A DNA stretch of 64,000 nt from JAJEBT01 sp965221485 (GTDB lineage Bacteria > Pseudomonadota > Alphaproteobacteria > MPNO01 > UBA830): NCBI GenBank assembly GCA_965221485.1, contig OZ244893.1:3472001-3536000 (forward strand). Reading direction: 5' to 3'. The notes under the pieces were generated by a model, which saw nothing but the letters and a program-made list of their open reading frames with translations, was not told where the DNA came from and searched no databases. Positions 8,049 to 15,988 of the stretch are shown in pieces (position 1 is the first letter of the stretch; every line of letters starts with the position of its first letter). The position numbers and the translations under genes were made by a program.

Positions 8049-8696
8049 ATGACCGCTCGCGACAGGACCCCGACGAACCCCGGTCGCCGACCGGCCTGCG
8101 CCGGAGCGGCGCTTGCACTGGCGCTGCTGGCGTTCCTGACGATCGGACTGCATGCCGGCGATGCGCTGGCCTCCTGCGAGGGCAAGGTCGACCACACGGA
8201 TTCGGACTGTCTTTGGGCGAGGTGGCTGAACAAGGGCGCGCCGTACCAGAGCTGGTATGAGGTCAGGAACGATTGCTCCGAGCATGGGAAGGTGCACGTG
8301 TGGCTTCGCCGCAGCGGCCACAACCACCACTGGCACACGCTCACGGGCTCGAACAAGGTCAGGAGAACCAACCGGTCCGGCTACAAGGTCAGGGAAGTTT
8401 CCTGCTGTCCGAACACGAGCGATCTCTGCAACGAATCCGACATAACGAAGCAGGGATGCATCGATAAGTACAAAAAAAGTTCAGCGTTCTGGACATGCAC
8501 GGCGGGAAGTCTCGCCAACAATATCTCGGTGACAGACGACAAGAAATGCAAGATCGAGAATATGCGTTGCAATAAAACTGCTACAGACTCCAATCCCGAT
8601 CCAGGCATCGAACATGACGTCGGCATCACCGCAAAGTTCGGCGACTTCGACGATATCAGCAACTGCGACGGCCACATGAAGGTCGGCGCCTGCTGA
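8049..8696 (+). CDS. secreted cysteine-rich protein, unknown function (family copy A)
   Basis: 215 residues from ATG 8049, with GGGAGG nine bases upstream. A signal peptide is clear: basic start, ALALALLAFLTIGL core, likely cleavage after GDALA. The mature part has twelve cysteines in the order CX10C, RNDCSEHGK, CCX6C (CCPNTSDLC), X9C, X12C and further pairs. It shares this pattern and about 25-30 scattered residues (CSExGKV, SDLCNxSDIT) with copy B at 9025-9555. No known domain is recognised. An extracytoplasmic, disulfide-bonded protein is inferred; toxin, adhesin or inhibitor are all open. Direct repeat A begins just after its stop. Confidence 0.75.
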   Translation: MTARDRTPTNPGRRPACAGAALALALLAFLTIGLHAGDALASCEGKVDHTDSDCLWARWLNKGAPYQSWYEVRNDCSEHGKVHVWLRRSGHNHHWHTLTGSNKVRRTNRSGYKVREVSCCPNTSDLCNESDITKQGCIDKYKKSSAFWTCTAGSLANNISVTDDKKCKIENMRCNKTATDSNPDPGIEHDVGITAKFGDFDDISNCDGHMKVGAC

Positions 8697-8699
8697 TAC

Positions 8700-8837
8700 C
8701 AGATCCCAACTCAAAACCCGGGACCGCACCTTTTACACAGGACGATCGGAAAACAATAGGAGCAATCCGGGAAAACCCGAACCCCATCGTCAGAAATAAT
8801 CCAGGATGTTCACGAACTTAATAAAGTGACAGACAAC
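8700..8837. repeat. dispersed repeat A, copy 1
   Basis: 138 bases, nearly identical to 25499-25650 in the same orientation. Shared tracts include CCCGGGACCGCACCTTTTAC and ATCGTCAGAAATAATCC. The second copy has a short internal insertion of about 14 bases. It is non-coding and lies right after the stop of cysteine-rich copy A. It may be the end of a lost mobile element. Confidence 0.75.
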
Positions 8838-9024
8838 TTCTCCTACCGGCACGACCCGTGCAGCCGGTTGGCCGCGTCAAGCGCTCCTCCGACCCTCGCC
8901 GGGCAAGGTGCAGCTTTCCTCGTCGACAGTGTGGCGGGCGCGTTCCGGTCAGGCGATTCCGTTCAGCACTTGCCAACTTTCAGAGTGCCGTTGCAATTAT
9001 GCAAAGCTTTTGTGTCCCCGAACT

Positions 9025-9555
9025 TCACAGTAGTTTCATTGATGTGATGCCCCCCCAAGGATCGGCGCACTGCACGCGGAGTGCGCATTTTTTTTCTTTG
9101 ACCTTGATGTACCAACCGCTGGGATAGGAGCAGGAATCTTTCGCTTCACTGTCTTCCCAGAAATCTTTGCATTTCTTCCCGGTGATATCGGATTTGTTGC
9201 ATAGATCGCTCAAATCTGTGCAACACCAAATGTTCTGGACCTTGGCTGTGGACCCCCCCGTCTTTTTGTCGCCGTTCTTGAGAGTCCACTGTGTGTCCAC
9301 GATACCCTTTCTATCTATCTTCGCGACCACCTTTCCGTATTCCGAGCAAAGATTCCGCGCACTATAGCTGGTGGTTGGTCGATCTGGCCATCTACTGTTC
9401 CGCCACCAGCCCTCCAGACATTCGGCATCGCCGTGATATGTCCTGTAACTATTACCGCAATCACCCGGCAAATCAGAGTCTGCGTGCGCCGACGGAGCGC
9501 CGACGGCCAGCGCCGCCAGCAACGTCATGGCGGCGAATCGCATCGTTGTCCACAT
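9025..9555 (-). CDS. secreted cysteine-rich protein, unknown function (family copy B)
   Basis: 176 residues from ATG 9555, preceded by CCGGAGGACGGC; the longer frame to 9636 has no good ribosome site. The signal peptide (MRFAAMTLLAALAVGAPSAHA) is followed by ten cysteines that line up with the first ten of copy A: CX12C, RNLCSEYGKV, CCX6C (CCTDLSDLC), NKSDIT, CX12C, then two more. It converges on copy A with repeat A between them. A damaged duplicate of its central part lies at 7362-7619 and a more distant relative at 15236-15865. Probably exported through Sec and oxidised in the periplasm. Function unknown. Confidence 0.75.
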   Translation of the reverse strand: MWTTMRFAAMTLLAALAVGAPSAHADSDLPGDCGNSYRTYHGDAECLEGWWRNSRWPDRPTTSYSARNLCSEYGKVVAKIDRKGIVDTQWTLKNGDKKTGGSTAKVQNIWCCTDLSDLCNKSDITGKKCKDFWEDSEAKDSCSYPSGWYIKVKEKKCALRVQCADPWGGITSMKLL

Positions 9556-9960
9556 GCCGTCCTCCGGTTCCTGTTTTATGGCAACGCCGCCGGGCACCAT
9601 AATGTGGGCCCACCGGACGCCCCACTTGGAGGCCATACTGTAGGACTACTTGCCAACCGACGCAATTTCTTCCCCAGCCTCTGTCGGCAAGGCGCGGCTT
9701 CCCGGCCGGCTTGGCCGGTCGGCTGAGGCTCTGCCGCGCGGGTCATTGCGAGCGCCGCCCGCTGTTGTTTCTCACATTGATTCAGCGTTTACGTGTGATT
9801 TCTCCTCGCGCTTTTCCATCGAGATTCTGAATTACGGCCGAATGGTTCCTGACGACGCGCCGGAAAGGCGCGGCGTTCGGCGGGCGGTTTGCGGCGGTGG
9901 TCGATGGCGATTTCGACGATTTCATCCGCTACGCCGTCGAGGCCGGCCAGCCGTGAGGGG
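9556..9960. other. 405-base gap between copy B and the ABC permease gene
   Basis: Holds the promoter side of the minus-strand copy B gene and repeat C (9762-9830). No gene of its own is supported. Confidence 0.4.
9762..9830. repeat. dispersed repeat C, copy 1
   Basis: 69 bases that recur at 24442-24510 in the same orientation with only a handful of mismatches (shared TGTTTCTCACATTGATTCAG and CTCGCGCTTTTCCATCG). On the minus strand each copy contains a 15-codon frame ending ...VNAESM. Probably the edge of a repeated element. Confidence 0.75.
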
Positions 9961-11163
9961 CTATTCGGCCTGCAGCGCGACGATCGGGTCCATCCGCGCG
10001 GCCTGATAGGCGGGCTGGAATCCGAACAGGATGCCGACCGCCGAAGCCACGGCGATGCCGCTAATCGCGGCGGTGGTCGAGACGAAAAAGTCCCACTCCG
10101 TGAAGGTGCAGATCGCCCAGGTGGCGCCCGTTCCGGCCAGAATGCCGAACACGCCACCGGCGATCGACAGGATGATGGATTCCACCAGAAACTGGTTCTG
10201 GATATCCCGGCGACGCGCACCGAGCGCTCGGCGGATGCCGATCTCGCGCCGCCGTTCCGCCACCGAGACCAGCATCACGTTCATCACGCCGATGCCGCCG
10301 ACGATCAGCGACACGCTGCCGATCGCCGCCAGCAGCAGCGTCATCAGCTGCATCTGCGATTCCATCTGCTCGATCAGCTGCTTGGCGCTGATGACCTCCA
10401 GCCGCAGCTTTGGCGCGCGCTCGCGGAACCAGTCCTGCACCGCACGCGCGGCCTGGGAGTAGTGCAGGTCCTGCCGAGCGCGGGCGATGATGAGGTTGAT
10501 CTCGGCGTTCGCCTGAAGGCGCGCCGCGGTGGTGATCGGGATGAAGATCGACGGATTGGCGTCCACCTGGAACGGCAGGGCGTAGTTTTCCGGCACATGT
10601 CGCAGCACGCCGATGATCGTGAACACCCGATCCTTGGTAACGAGCGTCTCGCCGACGATGCGGTTCGCGCCGGCGCGCCGCATGGCGCGCGCCACCTTCG
10701 CGCCGACGACGCAGAAATATCGCCGGACATCGAGGTCGGAGACGAAGCGCCCGTCCTCGAGTTCCAGCTTGTTGATCAGCGCGAAGGACTCGGTGACGCC
10801 CTGGATGGCGCCGCTGCCCGCGCGCCGGCCAGCATGGACGAAGCTGCCCTGCGCCCGGATGCGCGGCGCGGCCTCGGCGATCTCCGGCAGGGCGTTGGCC
10901 AGTCGGACCACGTCGGCGAGCCGAATTTTCACCTTGCGGCTGGTGGAATCGTCCTTCCTGATGGTCAGGATGTCGGTGCCGAGCGCCTCGAATTCGGCCC
11001 GCGCCTTGGCCCGCGCGATTTCGCCCAGCGAGATCATGGTGATGACCGAGCCGATGCCGATGACGATGCCGATCAGCGCCAGCGCGGTGCGCAACCGGGC
11101 GCGCGACAGGCTGCGAAAGGCTTCGCCGGCGTTGCTCGCCAGGATAGCGACCGCCTTGCGCAT
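9961..11163 (-). CDS. MacB-type ABC transporter permease (FtsX family)
   Basis: 400 residues. The layout is that of MacB-like permeases without a fused ATPase: one membrane segment near the N-terminus (ALALIGIVIGIGSVITMISL), a periplasmic MacB_PCD region, and three C-terminal segments with the FtsX core RRREIGIRRALGARRRDI. It is the last gene of a four-gene minus-strand operon in the order outer membrane factor, PAS-adaptor, ATPase, permease. MacB-type systems use ATP to drive a periplasmic pump that expels peptides, toxins or lipids through TolC. Substrate unknown. The cysteine-rich secreted proteins nearby are Sec-type and would be candidates only after reaching the periplasm. Confidence 0.88.
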   Translation of the reverse strand: MRKAVAILASNAGEAFRSLSRARLRTALALIGIVIGIGSVITMISLGEIARAKARAEFEALGTDILTIRKDDSTSRKVKIRLADVVRLANALPEIAEAAPRIRAQGSFVHAGRRAGSGAIQGVTESFALINKLELEDGRFVSDLDVRRYFCVVGAKVARAMRRAGANRIVGETLVTKDRVFTIIGVLRHVPENYALPFQVDANPSIFIPITTAARLQANAEINLIIARARQDLHYSQAARAVQDWFRERAPKLRLEVISAKQLIEQMESQMQLMTLLLAAIGSVSLIVGGIGVMNVMLVSVAERRREIGIRRALGARRRDIQNQFLVESIILSIAGGVFGILAGTGATWAICTFTEWDFFVSTTAAISGIAVASAVGILFGFQPAYQAARMDPIVALQAE

Positions 11164-11181
11164 CTCGCCGCCCGTCCCGCC

Positions 11182-11865
11182 TCAGGCCGCGCGCGGCGGC
11201 GGTTCGACCAGCATGCCGTCATTGATGCGCGTCCGGCGCCGGCATTGCGCTGCCACATCCGAATCGTGCGTGATGATGACGATTGTGATGCGCTCTTCCG
11301 TATTCAGCCGGATCAGCAGTTCCATGACCTCACCCGCTGTGGCGGTGTCGAGCGCACCGGTGGGCTCGTCGGCGAGAATCACTGCCGGCTCCCCCACCAG
11401 CGCCCGCGCGATCGCCACCCGCTGCTTCTGGCCGCCTGAGAGCTGGCCCGGCAGATGGTCGGTCCGGTCTTTCATGCCGACCCTTTCCAGCATGGCCACC
11501 GACCGGTGCTTCGCCTCCCGGGCGCCGACGCCGCGATAGACCAGCGACAGGCCGACATTCTCCAGCGCCGTCAGATAGGGCATCAGGTTGAAGGACTGGA
11601 ACACGAAGCCGATCTGGCGGTTGCGAAAGGCCGACAGCTGATCGTCGTTCATCGACCACACATCGCTGCCATGCAGCAGATAGGCGCCGGCGGTCGGGCG
11701 GCCGAGCAATCCCATAATGTTCATCAACGTGGATTTGCCACTTCCGGACGGCCCCATGATCGACAGTAAGTCGCCTTCAGCGACTTCGAGATCGACGCCC
11801 CGCAGGACCTTGATCTCCACCGAGCCAAGCATGAAGGACTTCTCGATACCGACCAGTTTCAGCAT
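11182..11865 (-). CDS. ABC transporter ATP-binding protein (MacB/LolD type)
   Basis: 227 residues from ATG 11865. The longer frame reaching back to 12018 lies inside the upstream adaptor gene. Walker A is GPSGSGKST, the signature is LSGGQKQRVAIARAL, Walker B is ILADEPTGALD and the switch histidine is in ITHDSD. The subfamily matches LolD/MacB ATPases that pair with FtsX-type permeases. The gene begins 8 bases after the adaptor stop and ends 18 bases before the permease start, so a single transcript is likely. Confidence 0.92.
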   Translation of the reverse strand: MLKLVGIEKSFMLGSVEIKVLRGVDLEVAEGDLLSIMGPSGSGKSTLMNIMGLLGRPTAGAYLLHGSDVWSMNDDQLSAFRNRQIGFVFQSFNLMPYLTALENVGLSLVYRGVGAREAKHRSVAMLERVGMKDRTDHLPGQLSGGQKQRVAIARALVGEPAVILADEPTGALDTATAGEVMELLIRLNTEERITIVIITHDSDVAAQCRRRTRINDGMLVEPPPRAA

Positions 11866-11873
11866 AGCCTCGC

Positions 11874-13649
11874 CTATCCATCCGCGGACGACGGCAGCAC
11901 CACCTCGGCGCCGCTTTCGAGACCGCCGGTCACCTCCACGGAGCGCTGTGTGGTCAGCCCGACCCGGACCTCCCGCTCGTTGATCTCGCCGGTGGCGGCA
12001 TCGCGCACGCGGAGCCACGCCTTTCCGTCGCCGCTGCCCTCCACGGCGTCGAGCGGCACCATCAGGGCGGAGGGATTGCTGTAGGTCACGATGCGCATCC
12101 GCGCCGACATGCCGGCGCGTACCAGTCGCTTCTGCTCGTCCTCGAGCGGTTCGAGCGTGGCGACGATCGCGAAGCGCGCCGGCCCCCGGCCGGACGCCTT
12201 GACCGCCTGGGCGGAGACCTGGCTGATCGCGCCGGGAATCTGCAAGCCGGGAAAGGCGTCGCCGGTGACGGTCACCGGCTGGCCGACCTGAATGGTCGAG
12301 ACCTCCACCTCATCGACCTCGGCCTCCACCGACATGCGGGTGAAGTCGGCGATCCGCAGTAGCGCGTCGCCCTGCTTGAGCTCCCGGCCGGGGGCCAGAC
12401 CGGCGGAGAGGCGGCCCGGCGGCCGGGCGACGCCGCCGATCGGCGCCGTCACCGTGTCGATCTGCAGCTGGCGCTCCAGGGTCCGGAACCGGTTCTCCGC
12501 CTTGTCGAACTCCAGCTGCGCCACCCGCCGCGCCTCGGCGCCGCCCTTGGCGCGTGCCGCCGCCAGATCCTGCTCGATGGCCTCGAAGTCGAGCAGCTGG
12601 TTCTCGTTCCGGAGCTTCAGGTCCTCATGCTCCTCGACCGAAATCAGACCCTCCTTCAGCAGGAATGCGGAGGTCCTGAGCTTGTGGTTTTGCTGGTCCA
12701 GCGCCATTTTCGCCTTGGCGTAGGAGCGGAGCGCATTGGAGACCTCGGCGCCGTTCTCCCAATTATCGATATCGCGAAGCGCGTTCTGGGCCTTCCGATA
12801 ATCGACCTCGCTTTGCTGATATTCGAGCCTGAGCGCCGCCGTGTCGAGCGTCACCAGCCGGTCCCCCTCGGCGACCTGCTGCCCATAGTCGAACAGCACC
12901 TCGCGCACATGGCCGGCGATGGGTGCGACGACCTGCACCTGGCGCCAGGGCGCCAGGCGGCCGATCAGCGAAACGGTGGCGTCGAACGCGCGCGGACGCA
13001 CCGTCACGGTGCGCACTTCGCCAGGGACGCCGGCCTCCGCCGCCGGCAGGAGGTCGGGATCGTCCGAAGCGTCGAAGAGGCCCGATACGCCCCAGCCCCA
13101 GACGCCGACGCCGAGAAACAGCACGATCACCACCACCGTCGCCAGCACGCGCGCGAGCTGCACTTTCTTCAGTGTCGAGGTCAGCTCCTCATTGGTCTTC
13201 TCGACCTCGCGATAGGCCTGCTGCAACTCGGCGTTCTGCTCCTCGATCGCCTGGGACATGCGCAACTGACTCTCGCGCAGCTCGCGAATCTCGGTGATGT
13301 CGCTCAGCACCACGATGACGCTGGCGGCGCCGTCGGGGGCTTCCATGTAGGAGATGGTCACGGTGAGCGACCGGTCCTCGTCGCCGAGCCGCACGTTGAT
13401 GATCCGCCGGCCCTCCTCGGCGCGGTCGGTAACCGCGTTCAGCACCGTCTGGGTGAATTCGTCGAATCCCTCGATGGCGATGAAGACCTCGACGAAGGTC
13501 TTGCCGGCGACGGCTTCCGGCTCCAGCCCGAACATGGCGGCGGCGGCCGGATTGACGGTGCGCAGCACGCCGTCCAGCTCCACGATCAGCACCCCGTCCA
13601 GGAGATTGTCGAGGATATTCCGGTCGAAGGGCGCGTTTGCGTCGGTCAC
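11874..13649 (-). CDS. PAS domain - coiled coil - membrane segment - HlyD/MacA adaptor fusion
   Basis: 591 residues, GTG start at 13649 overlapping the upstream stop as GTGA. Residues about 12-120 are a PAS domain: NLLDGVLIVELDGVLRTVNP, then AAAMFGLEPEAVAGK and a final VIVVLSDITE. Residues 121-165 form a charged coiled coil with EEQNAELQQAYREVEKTNEE. Residues 167-188 are a membrane segment (VLATVVVIVLFLGVGVWGW). The rest is a periplasmic adaptor with biotinyl-lipoyl halves (PIAGHVREVLFDYGQQVAEG and ITAPIGG-like), a hairpin, and beta-barrel end. Ordinary adaptors have only a short cytoplasmic tail. The PAS module should sit in the cytoplasm and could gate or tune the pump. No kinase or output domain is present. 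Confidence 0.88.
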   Translation of the reverse strand: MTDANAPFDRNILDNLLDGVLIVELDGVLRTVNPAAAAMFGLEPEAVAGKTFVEVFIAIEGFDEFTQTVLNAVTDRAEEGRRIINVRLGDEDRSLTVTISYMEAPDGAASVIVVLSDITEIRELRESQLRMSQAIEEQNAELQQAYREVEKTNEELTSTLKKVQLARVLATVVVIVLFLGVGVWGWGVSGLFDASDDPDLLPAAEAGVPGEVRTVTVRPRAFDATVSLIGRLAPWRQVQVVAPIAGHVREVLFDYGQQVAEGDRLVTLDTAALRLEYQQSEVDYRKAQNALRDIDNWENGAEVSNALRSYAKAKMALDQQNHKLRTSAFLLKEGLISVEEHEDLKLRNENQLLDFEAIEQDLAAARAKGGAEARRVAQLEFDKAENRFRTLERQLQIDTVTAPIGGVARPPGRLSAGLAPGRELKQGDALLRIADFTRMSVEAEVDEVEVSTIQVGQPVTVTGDAFPGLQIPGAISQVSAQAVKASGRGPARFAIVATLEPLEDEQKRLVRAGMSARMRIVTYSNPSALMVPLDAVEGSGDGKAWLRVRDAATGEINEREVRVGLTTQRSVEVTGGLESGAEVVLPSSADG

Positions 13650-15043
13650 TGCCCGATCCTCTCGACCTCTACGCCCCAGCGGTCGAGGGTGGTGCCAAGC
13701 GCCCTGTCCAGCGAGGTCAGGGCGTTAAGATAGGACAGAATGGAATCCAGTTCACCATTCTGCGCCCGAACGAGATCGTCTTCCACCTGTGTGAGCCGGA
13801 ATGTCGAGGTCAGCCCCTGGGCTAGCTTCTTCTGCTCGATTTCGAGCTTCTGCTCCGCGAGCTCGCGGGACTCTCGGGACAGCTCGATCTTTCTGAGCCC
13901 CACCTTGACATCGTGCACCGCCTGGCGCACCTCGATCCGGATCGCCTGGCGCGACTCCTTGAGCGTCATCTCGGCGCGGCGTAAATCGTTCTGCGCCCGC
14001 AGCAGGCCGAGGTCGGGCGACCGGTCGGTGAGCGGGAGGGTCAGGGTCAGGCCGGCGCGATAGTCGATCTGCGCCTCGTCGCTGCGGCCCGACATGCCGG
14101 CGTTCAGCCGGAGGTCCAAGAGCCGGGCGTTCCGCGCGATGCCGAGGTCGATCCGGGCGCGATCCACGCCGAGCACCGCCTGCAGATGGTCGGTGCGCCG
14201 CGCGAAGGCCGTCTCGATGCTCTCCTCCAGGTCGGGGCGCAGCGGCTCGACGTCGAGCGCTTCCTCCAGGCGGATGCGGGTCGGCGTGTCGATGTCGAGG
14301 ATGTTGATGAGGGAGGATCTGGCCGATTGCAGGCTGTTCTCGGTTTCGATCAGCGACAGTTCGCGGTTGGCGACCTCCGCCTCGCTCTGCACGATTTCGC
14401 GCGCCGCCAGGCGCCCGGCGCGGATCAGCGCCCGGTTGATCTCCAGCTGCCGCGCAGCGCGCTCCAGCGAGCCGCGACTGATCGTGATAGCGCGCTGCGC
14501 CCGGACGACCGATCGGTAGGCGCCGATGACCGAGATCACCACGCCGGCGATGCGGTTGCGATAGGAGCTGGCGTTGATGCGCTCCTGCATCCGCGCCTTG
14601 CGCAGCGGCGCGGTGTCGATATCGGGGCCGAAGCCCCGCAGCAGCGGTTGCGAGAAGCTCAGCCGATAGGCGCTCGACCGGTCCTGCTCGCCGGCGAGCG
14701 GCTTGTCCAGGCTGAGACTGAAATTGCCGCCGGTCGGAACCCTGAGGGTGGGGCCGAAAGAGGCCTCGGCGGTCTCGTTGCCATGGTTTGCGGCATTCGC
14801 CGAGGCGCTGATGCTGAATTGCGGCCGGTAGCGGTCTTCGGCGATGTCGAGCGAGAATTTCTGCTCGGCCCGCGACAGCCGCGCGCCGACGATGACGCGG
14901 CTGTTCTGCAGCGCCAGCCGAATCGTCTCGTCCAGCGTCAGCATCATCTCCGCCGGACCGGGGTCGGGCGATGTCTGCCCTGCCGCGGGCGCGGCGACCA
15001 CGCTCAGCATCAAGCCCAGAAGCAGCGATCCGGCGTTCCGCAT
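13646..15043 (-). CDS. TolC-family outer membrane efflux protein
   Basis: 465 residues from ATG 15043, chosen because AGAGGGG precedes it and a signal peptide follows (SLLLGLMLSVVAAPAAGQ). Two OEP repeats are visible. LTLDETIRLALQNSRVIVGA opens the first, and long helical stretches with heptads (REIVQSEAEVANRELSLIE; IRIEVRQAVHDVKVGLRKIE) form the tunnel. It is the first gene of the minus-strand efflux operon and overlaps the PAS-adaptor gene by 4 bases. Having all four components together makes a self-contained tripartite pump. The divergent region 15044-15235 must hold its promoter. Confidence 0.88.
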   Translation of the reverse strand: MRNAGSLLLGLMLSVVAAPAAGQTSPDPGPAEMMLTLDETIRLALQNSRVIVGARLSRAEQKFSLDIAEDRYRPQFSISASANAANHGNETAEASFGPTLRVPTGGNFSLSLDKPLAGEQDRSSAYRLSFSQPLLRGFGPDIDTAPLRKARMQERINASSYRNRIAGVVISVIGAYRSVVRAQRAITISRGSLERAARQLEINRALIRAGRLAAREIVQSEAEVANRELSLIETENSLQSARSSLINILDIDTPTRIRLEEALDVEPLRPDLEESIETAFARRTDHLQAVLGVDRARIDLGIARNARLLDLRLNAGMSGRSDEAQIDYRAGLTLTLPLTDRSPDLGLLRAQNDLRRAEMTLKESRQAIRIEVRQAVHDVKVGLRKIELSRESRELAEQKLEIEQKKLAQGLTSTFRLTQVEDDLVRAQNGELDSILSYLNALTSLDRALGTTLDRWGVEVERIGQ

Positions 15044-15235
15044 CCCCTCTTGTCTCTCAATCCCGCCTCCTGCGAGGTTAGCACCGATGCGCACGCCGAC
15101 GCGAGACCTTTGCGCGCTATGGCGCGAGCGACACGCAAATCCCGTGCGACTGGCATAAGGGCGCATGAGCGCTTGACATCGCGTCCGGCGATTGCTGGCA
15201 TCGTGGTGTTCAGGGGACAGGCCATTTCAACAGCC

Positions 15236-15865
15236 GTGAAGTACGCAATCAAGACATTTGCAAACGCGCGCGCAGTGACGCGCATCGTAATGACGGCGCT
15301 GGCGGGCCTACTGGCGGCGTATCCGGCCGTGGCGCTGGATTCGTCCCAATGCCCCAATGCGACGCAGCGCGATAATGCTGGCTGCATGTCGGTCGCGCGG
15401 ACCCTCAATGGCGGCGAGGTCACGCCGCCTACAACCCATACTGTGACGATCACGAATGTCTGCACCGACTATGCGATCATCGAACTGCTGTAAATCATGG
15501 AAAACGAAAGCAGCGCGGCCAAGAGGAAGACCCTGAATGCAGCGACGCCCACAAACACAACGGTGTTTCCGACCTCCGACACGATTGCCGACCTCCATTG
15601 TTGCAATATCAACGATTCGATTTGAGACAAGTCCAACTTCGTCACGGAAGCCAGATGCCTGACGGGATTCGAGGCGAGCGCCGCGAACGATTACTGCGAC
15701 TTAACGACGGTCTTGGTGGCGCCAGTCCGGGGGTTCGAGCACGAGTCTCCTGGTTGCCGTTTCGAAACGTCCTGCGAGCGGGACGGCGAGAGCGCCAGTG
15801 TGGAGATGGAGGTGTGCTCCTACCATGCGGATGATCTGTACTTATGCCTCTCACGCGCCATGTAG
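15236..15865 (+). pseudogene. cysteine-rich secreted protein, diverged copy D with two in-frame stops
   Basis: A single reading frame from GTG 15236 to TAG 15863-15865 encodes a signal peptide (TRIVMTALAGLLAAYPAVA) and the family cysteine pattern: CX10C, TNVCTDY, CC, X12-spaced C7-C8 pair and four more. It is interrupted by TAA at 15491-15493 and TGA at 15623-15625. The TGA falls exactly where copies A and B have the sixth cysteine (CCX6C), so one base change from TGT or TGC explains it. No frameshift exists in 630 bases, which points to recent loss. An ATG follows the TAA by 3 bases, but no ribosome site is evident. It is divergent from the efflux operon. Confidence 0.65.
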
Positions 15866-15988
15866 TTGAGCGTCGAGCCTCGTTGAGTGTCAACGGAAGG
15901 ATGATGTGACTCTAATGACCGGGGCAGCACTCGATAAGGCCGACAAGGTGAATGACTCCCGGGAGAAAGGGAGGCTTACCGCCGACGC

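Noticed and set aside
7603..8118. 171-codon minus-strand frame spanning the IS256 fragment and the start of cysteine-rich copy A
   Set aside because: Only the part from 7857 downwards resembles IS256 transposase; the upstream part is antisense to copy A.
9889..11439. 516-codon plus-strand frame opposite the ABC permease
   Set aside because: It is antisense to a strongly conserved MacB-type permease gene and its product is rich in R, D and H without any family feature.
12627..13733. 368-codon plus-strand frame opposite the PAS-HlyD gene
   Set aside because: Antisense to clear PAS and HlyD domains; no ribosome site and no recognisable protein features.
15623..15625. Selenocysteine codon in cysteine-rich copy D
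   Set aside because: The same frame also carries a TAA upstream and the downstream hairpin is small; pseudogenisation is simpler. Kept only as a checkable finding.
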